Of a stretch of 64,000 bases of DNA, positions 32,014 through 41,133 are shown piece after piece. The notes under the pieces were generated by a model. That model worked only from the letters and a program-made list of their open reading frames with translations, searched no databases and was not told the DNA's origin. This DNA comes from Rhodococcus tukisamuensis NBRC 100609 (lineage in GTDB: Bacteria; Actinomycetota; Actinomycetes; Mycobacteriales; Mycobacteriaceae). The stretch spans positions 1-64,000 of the forward strand of contig NZ_BCXG01000010.1 in the NCBI RefSeq assembly GCF_001894985.1. Reading direction: 5' to 3'. Numbering within the stretch: the stretch's first letter is position 1; every line of letters begins with the position of its first letter. Both the position numbers and the translations under genes were made by a program.

Positions 32014-33168
32014 TCAGCCCGGGTCGACGGCCAGCTCGAGGATCGTGATCTCGGGCGGCGCGGCGACCCGCACCGGCGGACCCCACGCGCCCGCGCCCCG
32101 GCTGGTGTAGAGCACGGTCTCGCCGATCCGGTCGAGGCCCGTCGCCGACGGCTGCTGCAGCGGCACCAGGTACCCGAGCGGCCACATCTGACCGCCGTGC
32201 GTGTGCCCGGACAGTTGCAGGTCCACGCCCAGTTCGTTGGCCTCGAGCGCCTGTTTGGGTTCGTGCGCGAGCAGCATCACGAGGCGGTCCGGGTTGCGTC
32301 CGGCCAGCGCCGCGTGCAGGTCGGGCTCGTACGGCGCCGGCGAGGTGAAGTCGTGGATGCCGGCCAGGTCGACGACGGCCTCGCCACGGCTCAGTTCGAC
32401 GCGGGCGTTGCGCAAAGTGTGGATGCCCAGCCGGTCCCACAGGTCCAGCCATCGGCCGCCGTCGCCCGCGTAGAACTCGTGGTTGCCGCTCACCCCGAAC
32501 ACACCGAGCGGGGCGCGCAGGTCGGCCAGCGGCGCCAGGTCGGTGCCGACCTTGGCAACCGTGCCGTCGACGAGGTCGCCGCCGAGCAGGACCAGGTCGG
32601 GTCGCTCGGCGCTGACCGCGGACACGACCTCGCGGGTGAAACCGGCACCGCGGGCCGGTCCCACGTGCAGGTCCGTCACCAGGGCGATCCGCGTCCCCGC
32701 GAATTCGGCGGGCAAGCGCCGCAACGGGACCCGTACGTGCCGTACGCGCGGAGTGGCGGCCTCGCCGACGCCGTACCCGACCGCGGTGAAGGACGCGAGG
32801 ACGACCGTCGCGGTCGCCCCGCGCAGCAGCCGGCGCCGCGTCAGGCCGGGGCCGCTCGACTCACCACCGCCAGTGCGGGAGAGCAGGCGGGAGGCACCGG
32901 ACACGGCGGCGACCAGCAGCAGTCCCAGCGCCAGGTACAGCATCACGGCGAGCCAGACCCAGCCCACGAACGCAGGTCCGCGGGCCCACGACGGGTCGAA
33001 GACCTCGCCGCTGCCGAGGCCGACCAGGGCGAGCACCCACGCCCCGGCGAGGGCGACGGCGACCGCGCGGGTGCCGCGCGGGCCGAGGCCCACCGCGTGG
33101 GTGAGGCGCCGGTGCAGCAGCCAACTGACGAGCGCGAGGAACGCACCGAAGACGAGAAGTCGGATCAT
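32014..33168 (-). CDS. Membrane-anchored metallophosphoesterase (YkuE type)
   Basis: The 384-aa protein has three to four N-terminal hydrophobic helices, then a calcineurin-like catalytic domain: VTDLHVG, LLGGDLVDG, GVSGNHEFYAG, LAHEP and LSGHTHGGQ. All metal ligands are present. Homologs hydrolyse phosphodiester bonds in nucleotides or lipid intermediates (UDP-diacylglucosamine type), and the substrate here is unknown. It begins three bases after the vWA gene stop, so the two are co-transcribed. Confidence 0.88.
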   Translation of the reverse strand: MIRLLVFGAFLALVSWLLHRRLTHAVGLGPRGTRAVAVALAGAWVLALVGLGSGEVFDPSWARGPAFVGWVWLAVMLYLALGLLLVAAVSGASRLLSRTGGGESSGPGLTRRRLLRGATATVVLASFTAVGYGVGEAATPRVRHVRVPLRRLPAEFAGTRIALVTDLHVGPARGAGFTREVVSAVSAERPDLVLLGGDLVDGTVAKVGTDLAPLADLRAPLGVFGVSGNHEFYAGDGGRWLDLWDRLGIHTLRNARVELSRGEAVVDLAGIHDFTSPAPYEPDLHAALAGRNPDRLVMLLAHEPKQALEANELGVDLQLSGHTHGGQMWPLGYLVPLQQPSATGLDRIGETVLYTSRGAGAWGPPVRVAAPPEITILELAVDPG

Positions 33169-33171
33169 CCG

Positions 33172-34950
33172 TCAGGACAGCAGCTTTCCGACGGCCTGCT
33201 CGAGTTCCGGTCCGTCCGACGTCGGCACGGTGACTGCGGTGCCGCCGGTCTGCTCCGCGAGCTGTCGCAGGGTGGCGACGTCGGAGTTCTCGCCGATGAC
33301 GATCACGTTGACGGGCACCGGCTTGCCCGGCACCGTCACGTCCCGGATCGAGGCGAGAAGTTGGCGGGAGCTGATCGAGGTGTCGTCGTTGGGGCCGTCG
33401 GTGATGAGCAGCAACGAGTTCGGGCGCCCCGTGACGAAGCCGTCGACCGCGGCCTTGTACGCCGCCTGCACCGACGCGTACGTGGACGTCGCCGTGGCCG
33501 GGGTGAGGCCGCCGAGCGCGGTCTCGAGGGCCTCCCGGCGGGTGACGCCGGCGACCGGGTCGGTCAGCGGCCCGGTGGGCACCACGACGCGGTACGGCTT
33601 GGTGCCGTCGAGCCCGCGGGAGTAGGTCCAGAGTCCGAGTCCGGAGTAGTCCGGCGCGCGCGCGACCTGCGCGGTGAGTGCCGCCGCGGTGTTGCGCAAC
33701 CTGCTGGCGCCGCCCTCCGTCGTGCTCATCGAACCCGAGACGTCCAGCAGCACCGTGGCGTTCGCGGCGGCGACGGGATGCGTGACCACGCCGGTGAGCG
33801 TCGCGGCGACGGCGCCGCTGCTCGGCTGCAGAGCGGTCGCGACCGGGGCGAACGGCACGGCGTCGGTGCCGGTCGGCACGCCGTCCTCGGTCCGGAACCC
33901 GGCGTCACGCAACGTGGCCGCCTGCTCCGGCTGTCGCAGGTACTCCACGAACTGGGCGGCGGCGCGGCTGTGGGTCTCGTCGACCCAACCCGTGGCCAGG
34001 ACCGCGGCCGGGTGGTCGGCGATGGGCGTGGCGCCGGTGGGCGTCAGGGTGGCCAGCGGCGCGCCGGACCGCGTCGCCCGGTACACCTGCTGCTCGGTGG
34101 CCGGCGTCGCGTGCAGGGCGCCGGCCGCGGGATGCGGTTGACTGCCGAGGGCGACCAGTGCGGCTGCGGTGGTGGCCGGCGGGCCGCCGTCGAGGGCCGC
34201 GGACCCGATCCCGAGCTGCGAGAGGGCGGCGACCACCGGGGTGGAGGCGGCGTGCTCTGCGGTGACCGGGCCGGCACCCGCGTTCGACACCGCGGCCGCG
34301 ACGGCCTCCGCGGCCAGGCCGGTCGGCTCCGAGCCGGCGCCGGTGGGCAGCGCCAGCCGCAGCGACCCCCACCCGGACAGGCCCGCCGCGTCCAGCGAGC
34401 GCGGGTCCGACTGCAGGCCGGCGAGATCCTGCCAGCCGGTCGGTCGGCCGGCGAGAGTGTCGGCGAGGGCGGGCGGTGCGGCGAGGACGACGGGGGAGGA
34501 GGCGACCGACTTCGGCTGGCCGTTCACCAGACCGGGACGGTCGGCGACCCGGTCCAGGGACTGCGAGCTCTGCGGGATCCACAGCGCGGGGGCGGGTCCG
34601 GGTCCGGTCCAGTGCACGGGGTCACCGGCGGCGAGCGCGTCGGCGACGGACTCCCCGGGAGCCGGGGTCACCGTCACGCTGATGCAGTGGTCGCGCACCA
34701 CGGGCGCGGAGTCGTTGTAGCGGCGTGCGAGTTCGCCGAGGGGGAGTGCGATGTCGGGGTCGGCGGTCACGTCGAGCACGGCGTCGCCCTCGACGCAGGT
34801 CTGTGCGGCGGCGGTGCCCTGGTCGGAGATGCGATCGCGCAGGCGCATCCAGCCGAGCACCGCAAGGATCACCAGCAGCACCGCGACCACGGCGATGACG
34901 GGCCCCCGGCTGACACCTCTGGATCCGGATGCCCCGCGATGTTGACCCAC
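33172..34950 (-). CDS. vWA-domain membrane protein with solute-binding-like region (Rv1836c-like)
   Basis: The 592-aa protein has one N-terminal membrane helix (VIAVVAVLLVILAVLGWM). An extracytoplasmic region of about 320 residues resembles a bacterial solute-binding fold. A C-terminal von Willebrand A domain follows, with the MIDAS motif DVSGSMS near residue 400 and ITDGPND. It probably senses or assembles envelope components, and no enzymatic residues are seen. The GTG start is at 34950. It is located directly downstream of glcB, as in mycobacteria. Confidence 0.87.
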   Translation of the reverse strand: MGQHRGASGSRGVSRGPVIAVVAVLLVILAVLGWMRLRDRISDQGTAAAQTCVEGDAVLDVTADPDIALPLGELARRYNDSAPVVRDHCISVTVTPAPGESVADALAAGDPVHWTGPGPAPALWIPQSSQSLDRVADRPGLVNGQPKSVASSPVVLAAPPALADTLAGRPTGWQDLAGLQSDPRSLDAAGLSGWGSLRLALPTGAGSEPTGLAAEAVAAAVSNAGAGPVTAEHAASTPVVAALSQLGIGSAALDGGPPATTAAALVALGSQPHPAAGALHATPATEQQVYRATRSGAPLATLTPTGATPIADHPAAVLATGWVDETHSRAAAQFVEYLRQPEQAATLRDAGFRTEDGVPTGTDAVPFAPVATALQPSSGAVAATLTGVVTHPVAAANATVLLDVSGSMSTTEGGASRLRNTAAALTAQVARAPDYSGLGLWTYSRGLDGTKPYRVVVPTGPLTDPVAGVTRREALETALGGLTPATATSTYASVQAAYKAAVDGFVTGRPNSLLLITDGPNDDTSISSRQLLASIRDVTVPGKPVPVNVIVIGENSDVATLRQLAEQTGGTAVTVPTSDGPELEQAVGKLLS

Positions 34951-35038
34951 GTCCCACTCCGTCTGCCCGCGCCGAGCGGGCCTGTCGATGATCGGCCGGA
35001 CGCCAGTCTACGGATCCGGGCCGGGCCGGAAGATGCGC

Positions 35039-35076
35039 CGATGCCGCCGCCCCGACAGGTCGGGACGGCGGCATCG
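35039..35076 (-). terminator. Hairpin after glcB
   Basis: An 11-bp stem (35039-35049 with 35066-35076) extends inward with CCCGA/TCGGG around a CAGG loop. It lies 18 bases beyond the glcB stop on the leftward strand. It has no T tract, so termination or attenuation before the vWA gene is inferred. Confidence 0.55.
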
Positions 35077-35093
35077 GCGGCGGTCAGGAGGGG

Positions 35094-37277
35094 TCAGGCG
35101 TTGGCGGCCTTGTACTCCCGGCGACGGCGGTGCAGGATCGGCTCGGTGTAGCCGCTCGGCTGCTTGACGCCCTCGAGGATCAGTTCCTTCGCGGCCTGCC
35201 AGGCGATGTTGGTGTCGAAGTTCGGCGCCATCGGACGGTAGTCGGCGTCGCCCTCGTTCTGGCGGTCCACCACCGGAGCCATCCGCTCGAGCGCCTCGAC
35301 GACCTCGGCCTCGGTGACGATGCCGTGTCGGATCCAGTTGGCCAGCAGCTGGCTGGAGATCCGCAGGGTGGCGCGGTCCTCCATCAGTGCGACGTCGTGG
35401 ATGTCCGGCACCTTCGAGCAGCCGACGCCCGCGTCGATCCAGCGGACCACGTAGCCGAGGATCGACTGGCAGTTGTTGTCGAGTTCCTCACGCTTCTCGG
35501 CGTCCGACCAGTCGGTGCTCGGGGCGAGCGGGATGGTGAGGATGTCGTCGACGGTGCAGCGGGGCTTGCCCTTGAGCTGGTCCTGCACCGCGAACACGTC
35601 CACGCGGTGGTAGTGCGTCGCGTGCAGGGTGGCGCCGGTGGGCGACGGCACCCAGGCGGTGTTGGCGCCGGCCTTGGGCTGGCCGATCTTCTGCTCGAGC
35701 ATGTCCGCCATCAGGTCGGTCATCGCCCACATGCCCTTGCCGATCTGCGCCTTGCCCTGCAGTCCGTCGGCCAGGCCGGTGTCGACGTTCCAGTCCTCGT
35801 AGGCGGAGATCCAGCGCTGCTTCTTCATCTCGGCCTTGCGGACCACGGCGCCGGCCTCCATGGAGGTGTGGATCTCGTCGCCGGTGCGGTCCAGGAACCC
35901 GGTGTTGATGAAGACGACCCGGTCGCTGGCCTCCTTGATGCACGCGGACAGGTTCACCGTGGTGCGGCGCTCCTCGTCCATGATGCCGACCTTGAGCGTG
36001 TTCGCGGGCAGGCCCAGGACCTGCTCGACGCGGCCGAAGAGCTCCGCGGTGAACGCGACTTCCTCGGGACCGTGCTGCTTGGGCTTGACGATGTAGATCG
36101 ACCCGGTGCGGCTGTTGGCCAGCGGGCCGTTGGCGTCGCCGGTGCTCAGGCCGTGGACGGCGCAGGCGCTGGTGACCAGCGCGTCGAGGATGCCCTCGGG
36201 GACCTCGTTGCCGTCGGCGTCGAGGATGGCCGGGTTGGTCATCAGGTGACCGACGTTGCGCACGAACAGCAAGGAGCGGCCGTGCAGGCTGAGCTCGCCG
36301 CCGTCCGGCGCGGTGTAGGTGCGGTTGCCGTTGAGGGTGCGGGTGAAGGACTTGCCGCCCTTGTCGATCTCCTCCGCGAGGTCGCCGCGGTTGAGGCCCA
36401 GCCAGTTGCGGTAGCCGACCACCTTGTCGTCGGCGTCGACGGCCGCGACGGAGTCCTCGAAGTCCATGATCGTGGTCAGTGCCGACTCGAGCACGACGTC
36501 CTTGACGCCCGCCGCATCGGTCTGTCCGATCGGCGAGGAGGCGTCGATCTGGATCTCGGCGTGCAGGCCGTGGTTGCGCAGCAGCACCGAGGTGGGCGCG
36601 TCCTTCTCGCCGAGGTAGCCGACGAACTTCTCCGGCTGCGCGAGCGTGGTGACGGTGCCGTCGGTCAGCTCGACCTTCAGCTCGGTGCCGTCGATCCAGT
36701 AGCGCTTGGAGTCGGCGTGCGAGCCGGCGGCCACCGGCGCGGCGGCGTCGAGGAACTCACGGGCCCAGGCGATGACCTTGTCGCCGCGGACCTTGTTGTA
36801 GCCCTTACCCTTGTCCGCGCCGTCCGCCTCGGAGATGGCGTCGGTGCCGTAGAGCGCGTCGTAGAGCGAGCCCCAGCGGGCGTTCGAGGCGTTGAGCGCG
36901 AAGCGGGCGTTGAGGATCGGGACCACCAGCTGCGGCCCGGCGGTGCTGGCGATCTCGGCGTCGACGTTCGAGGTGGTGATCTCGAACGGGGCCGGGGTCG
37001 GCAGCAGGTAGCCGATCTCCTGCAGGAACGCCTTGTACTCGGCGGCGTCGATGGGCTGACCGGCACGCTCGCGGTGCCACGCGTCGATCTGGGCCTGCAG
37101 CTCGTCGCGCTTGGCGAGCAGGGCCTTGTTCTTCGGGGCGAGGTCCTCGATGACCTTGACCGCGCCGGACCAGAAGGCGTCGGCGTCTACACCGGTGCCC
37201 GGCAGTGCCTCGTTGCTGACGAAGTCGTAGAGAACCTTGGCGACCTGAAGCCCACCGACCTGAACGCGCTCAGTCAT
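35094..37277 (-). CDS. glcB: Malate synthase G
   Basis: The 727-aa enzyme condenses glyoxylate with acetyl-CoA to malate (glyoxylate shunt). The G-isoform length and motifs are complete: [64 protein letters not shown] and [17 protein letters not shown] 37277 is preceded by a GAGG ribosome site. It matches Rv1837c. The vWA and metallophosphoesterase genes follow. Confidence 0.96.
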   Translation of the reverse strand: MTERVQVGGLQVAKVLYDFVSNEALPGTGVDADAFWSGAVKVIEDLAPKNKALLAKRDELQAQIDAWHRERAGQPIDAAEYKAFLQEIGYLLPTPAPFEITTSNVDAEIASTAGPQLVVPILNARFALNASNARWGSLYDALYGTDAISEADGADKGKGYNKVRGDKVIAWAREFLDAAAPVAAGSHADSKRYWIDGTELKVELTDGTVTTLAQPEKFVGYLGEKDAPTSVLLRNHGLHAEIQIDASSPIGQTDAAGVKDVVLESALTTIMDFEDSVAAVDADDKVVGYRNWLGLNRGDLAEEIDKGGKSFTRTLNGNRTYTAPDGGELSLHGRSLLFVRNVGHLMTNPAILDADGNEVPEGILDALVTSACAVHGLSTGDANGPLANSRTGSIYIVKPKQHGPEEVAFTAELFGRVEQVLGLPANTLKVGIMDEERRTTVNLSACIKEASDRVVFINTGFLDRTGDEIHTSMEAGAVVRKAEMKKQRWISAYEDWNVDTGLADGLQGKAQIGKGMWAMTDLMADMLEQKIGQPKAGANTAWVPSPTGATLHATHYHRVDVFAVQDQLKGKPRCTVDDILTIPLAPSTDWSDAEKREELDNNCQSILGYVVRWIDAGVGCSKVPDIHDVALMEDRATLRISSQLLANWIRHGIVTEAEVVEALERMAPVVDRQNEGDADYRPMAPNFDTNIAWQAAKELILEGVKQPSGYTEPILHRRRREYKAANA

Positions 37278-37635
37278 GAATTTCCTCGCTCTTTCTAAGT
37301 GAAAACCATGCAGACGACCTACATGTTACTCTCCGGTAATCCTCTAACTCTTTGTCCAGGTGCGAGAGGGACGCACACTGCGCTACGGCATCTCGGCGCG
37401 CGGTGGTGCGGCGCGTGAGGCGAGCGCGGACGGGGCGCGGGCGTAGTCGGCCCGGCCGGCCGCGGTCCCGAGCGACGTGGTTGGTGACCAGTCGTGTCGA
37501 GGCACCCGCGTGTCCTGTTCGCGGGCCAGTCGCGGCTGGTCGAACCTATCAGGTGCTCGACGGGAAGGTGCTCGACGGGCGCCGGGGTCCGGGCGTTTCT
37601 TCCCGAGTTCACGCATCGGGTGTCGAGCCCAGCGC
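37278..37635 (-). promoter_or_regulatory. glcB upstream region, non-coding
   Basis: I see no gene in this 358-base stretch. It should carry the glcB promoter. A 14-base direct repeat AGGTGCTCGACGGG occurs at 37551-37564 and 37566-37579. It marks the left edge of the accessory region. Confidence 0.4.
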
Positions 37636-38756
37636 TCAACGGTCGAGGCGGTAGAACCGCCAGAAGTCGTGTTCGATCGGCAGTTCGGTGAACGACTCGA
37701 ACCCGGCCGCGGCGGCCCACTTTCGGACGGTCGACGGGCGCAGCACCGTCCCGTTGGCGGTCTCCGACGACTCCGCCATGGTGGCGGGCAGGCAGTGCAG
37801 CACGCTGAACGCATACTGCAGCCGCTCCACATCGCCCGCGCCCTCGGTGAACTCTTCGCCCGAATTCTCGTCGCCGATCAGAATCACGCCGTCCGATGTG
37901 AGGACCTCGCGGATCCCAGCGAGCACACCCACCGGATCGCCCATGTCGTGCAGCGCCTCGAATATCAGGGCGAAGTCGAAACTCAGCCGACGACGGTCCG
38001 CGAGCTCGGCGATCCCGTTGGCGTTGGCGACCTCGAAGTGCACGCGGTCTTCCAGTCCCCGTTCCGTGACGTTGGCCCTGGCATCGGCAATCGAGGCGGC
38101 GTCGAGGTCGACGCCGATCACCTCGGCGTTCGGGAAGGCCTCGGCGATGGAGATGCTCGACCATCCGGTACCGCATCCGGCGTCGAGTACCACGGCGCCG
38201 TCGCACGCCGCGCCGTCACCTCGGGCATCGTTTCGATCCATCCGGGCAGGTCGTGGACGAACCCGGGACGGTTGAAGGACCCGATGCCGTGCCGGATCTC
38301 GGCGCCGTACTGCTCGTAGGCGACGCCGCCGCCGGTGCGGTAGGCGGCCGTCACCGCCGGCAGGGTGAGTCCGCATCCGGCGAGCATCGGGGCGGCACCC
38401 AACATGTGCGCCAGGCTCTGCTCGTCGAGCAGGACCGGCTCGTGCGCTCGCGGTATCTCGTAACGACGTGAGCGGCCGTCACTTTCGCTGCCGTCGGCGA
38501 CGACGCCGAGGATCCCAGCCGCAGCCTGCTGCTCGAGCCACTCCCGTGCGTACCGCTCGGATATCCCCGCCGCGGCCGCCAATCCGGCCGAATTGGTGGA
38601 CCCGAGCCGGTGTATCGCGGGGTACAGCCCGAGCCTGCGGCCGAGGTCCATGGTCAGCAACTCCATGCCCGCGAGCAGGGAACCGAACACCCGGTCCACC
38701 AACTGATCGCGCGTCTGTTCCTCGGCAGCTGTCAATGGATCGGTGGTGGTGCGCAT
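37636..38756 (-). pseudogene. SAM methyltransferase with winged-helix N-terminus, frameshifted
   Basis: Two leftward reading frames together make one ~370-aa methyltransferase of the Rv2258c-like class. The first part (from ATG 38756) has a winged-helix domain, LGLYPAIHRLGS then GISERYAREWLEQQAAAGIL, and runs to GWIETMPEVTAR. The second part resumes CDGAVVLDAGCGTGWSS with the SAM loop and continues to the end. The frame changes at about 38205-38215 through a single-base deletion. Either the gene is dead or the base is a sequencing error; codon use is otherwise intact in both halves. ATG 38771 is an alternative start. Confidence 0.85.
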
Positions 38757-38990
38757 GGCCCCCAGCCTCATTTCCGCGTGCCGGTCAACGGGACTTACCT
38801 TTGTCGACGCTATTCCTTCGCCACCAGCAGTGTCGAGGGTCGAGGGCCTGGTACGGATGACCGGCACAGTGTCGTTCGGCTGTCGCGGTGCCGGACGACG
38901 GTTCGATCGAATCGAGAACAGGACCAGCGGTGGGGCCTGTGGATCGCCGGCGCCGTTGTGGCAACGATCCATCGGGAATAGCATCGGTAA

Positions 38991-40043
38991 ATGTTGCGCT
39001 GCCGAGCGCTCTGTGGAATCCGCTCCAAGGTGATGACGTCGGTGGTCGCGTTCGTCGCCGCCGGGTTGACAGGGGTATTCGCCCCCACCTTCGCGAATGC
39101 GGATCCTCACATGGTCGAGTACCCGTTGCCGACCCCGATGTCGGCCCCTGTCGACATCAAGGCCGGCGGCGATGGCGGCATCTGGTTCTCCGAGACGCCG
39201 GCGAACAGGTTGGGCCGAATCGATCCGGTCACCAAGGAGATTCGCGAGTATGCGTGGCCGCAGCCGTGCGGCCCGTACCCGGTTACGGGCGGTCCGCAGG
39301 GCAAGATCTGGTTCGCGGCGTTGTCGTGCAACAGCATCGGCTCACTCGACCCGGCAACCGGACACGTCGACCTGTTCCCGGTTCCGAGTCCGCTGGCATT
39401 CCTCGCTGACATCAAGCCCGCGCCGGACGGTGGACTGTGGTTCACCGAATCCGTCCCAAGCAAGATTGCCCGCTTCGATCCGGTTACCCACGGCTTCCAG
39501 GAATTCAACGTGGACCTGCTGTCGGTACCGCAGGACATTGCCGTCGTCGGCAGCGGCGTCTATTACGCCGAACCGGTGGGCAACCGTATCGGCCGCATCG
39601 ATGTGTTCACCCACCAGATCACCAATTACCAGATCTCATCGACCTTCTCGAATGTCGTCGATCTCGACCCGGGAGCGGACGGACATTCGGTCTGGTTCAC
39701 AGAGGCGGGCCTGAGCAGGGTCGGATATCTCGACACCGACACCGGCGTGGTCGTCGACATTCCACTTCCCTTCCCGCTGACAGGTGTGACGACGATCGCC
39801 GCTGGACCTGATGGCGCCATGTATTTCCCCGAGTTCTACCCCAACAGGATCGGGCGCATCGATCCCGTCACGCATGCGATCACCTATTCCCCGATTCCGA
39901 CGCCGCTTTCCCTTCCCATCGACATCGGCTGCACCAAGGCGCCGACCGCCAATCCGATGCACACGGATCCATGCCTGAAGGACGGCAGCCTCTGGTTCGC
40001 CGAGTCGCTGGGTAACAAGATCGCCGAGTACAAACCTTCGTAG
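38991..40043 (+). CDS. Secreted Vgb-like beta-propeller protein
   Basis: The 350-aa protein (ATG 38991; ATG 39033 possible) has a signal sequence ending in TFANA. It has about six to seven propeller repeats, each with a G-x-W-F-(S/T)-E strand and a RIDPVT or SLDPAT strand. This is the virginiamycin B lyase/NHL-like repeat pattern. The catalytic residues of Vgb cannot be confirmed. A cluster of cysteines (CGPYP, SCNS, CTKAP, CLKDG) suggests disulfides. It converges with the frameshifted small gene at a shared boundary. Confidence 0.8.
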   Translation: MLRCRALCGIRSKVMTSVVAFVAAGLTGVFAPTFANADPHMVEYPLPTPMSAPVDIKAGGDGGIWFSETPANRLGRIDPVTKEIREYAWPQPCGPYPVTGGPQGKIWFAALSCNSIGSLDPATGHVDLFPVPSPLAFLADIKPAPDGGLWFTESVPSKIARFDPVTHGFQEFNVDLLSVPQDIAVVGSGVYYAEPVGNRIGRIDVFTHQITNYQISSTFSNVVDLDPGADGHSVWFTEAGLSRVGYLDTDTGVVVDIPLPFPLTGVTTIAAGPDGAMYFPEFYPNRIGRIDPVTHAITYSPIPTPLSLPIDIGCTKAPTANPMHTDPCLKDGSLWFAESLGNKIAEYKPS

Positions 40044-40308
40044 TTACCGTGGTGCTCTGACGAAAGGGCTGTTCCAGTGCGGCAGGTCGGTGTCAGGGGG
40101 CGTCTTCACGCCGTCGTAGGGCCGCAGCAGGCGGGTGTGCTTCGGTCCGACCGCGAGGGGAACGCCGGTGTAGGTCCCGCCGCCCTTCGGGCCGATGCCC
40201 GGCCGGGATTCGACGAGCCCGACCTGCATGATCAGGTCGGCGCCGGGGTTGGGCGGGACGAGGTCGGGGGTCGTCGTAGCGGTAGGTGTCGACGTTCGCG
40301 CGCTGCAT
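40044..40308 (-). pseudogene. Small unknown protein, frameshifted at a homopolymer
   Basis: ATG 40308 has AGGAG seven bases upstream and opens MQRANVDTYRYDDP. The frame is then lost at a run of five C's (G's on the plus strand, 40266-40270). Removing one base joins it to DLVPPNPGADLIMQVGLV... ending FVRAPR and a TAA at 40044, giving about 87 aa. No family is recognised. It may be intact in the organism if the homopolymer is misread. Confidence 0.6.
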
Positions 40309-40509
40309 GGCGGGGCTCCTGGTCGACGGGTGGATCGGGCGAATGCGTCGATCGTGTCGATGAGCGGTGCCGGGTGTTGCAGGCGTCGGTCCGGGCCGGG
40401 CGCCGTTCCGCGGCGGTCGCCGGGCCGGTGTGATCGGGGCGTCGGCGCGGGCGCGCGGTCGGGAATCTTGCGGGCCCGGGTGGCGAAGACCGAAACAGCC
40501 GCTCGAAGC

Positions 40510-40935
40510 CGACGCCGATCTGGTCCTGCACCTGCACCGCACCTTTCCGTGCCGCCGCGGAGGATCTGTGGGCGAGGACCACCGCACCACCAATGCACCG
40601 CACGGTGGTTCGGCCCCTCGAAGGCGGAGGCTACGCCGGGAGCGACGATCGATGTCCAACAGGCGTTCGAGGAGAACGCCCCCTGGTGCGAACTGCGGAT
40701 TGACACCTGCGAACCGCCCCGGCGGCTCGCGGTGTCGATGAGCGACGAGTTCGGGGACTGGCGACTGGAACCGATGCTGAGCGAGTCGAACGGCGCCACC
40801 GAACTGCGGCTTGTGCATCACCTCGGCAGCGACCAGGGGCTCGGCGGGGTCGGACCCGGTGGCGGAGTGAGGCCCCGGCCAAGACACCTACCGTCGAGAC
40901 CGCGTGCAGCCGCAGGTCAGCGACGCGACCAATGA
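40510..40935 (+). pseudogene. Decayed SRPBCC (AHSA1-like) gene
   Basis: Pieces of an activator-of-Hsp90-like domain lie in successive frames: DLVLHLHRTFP, then AAAEDLWARTTAPPMHR, then ATPGATIDVQQAFEENAPW with WRLEPMLSESNGATELRLVHH and a final GLGGVGPG. There is no start codon for the first piece and at least two frameshifts. The family end (GWEYYLDRL-type) is lost. It is a relic and makes no full product. Confidence 0.6.
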
Positions 40936-41133
40936 GGCTTCCATCCACCGGCGCGGGCGCTCGATCTGCACCTCGATCTCGGATGGTTAAACGGCATGTC
41001 CGCCGGCGCGGATCGGAGTTTAATGAGCAGCGCAGCGTAGTGGAGTTCGACAGATGCCCGACTCATGTTCCGCCGCCACCCATTTCGGTCCAGTCGCGGC
41101 CGATGCGGGAGGCATAGCGTTTCGGGGTGCAGG

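Noticed and set aside
32197-35151. 984-codon plus-strand open frame
   Set aside because: It is antisense to the metallophosphoesterase and vWA genes, both of which show catalytic or MIDAS motifs; the frame has no motif.
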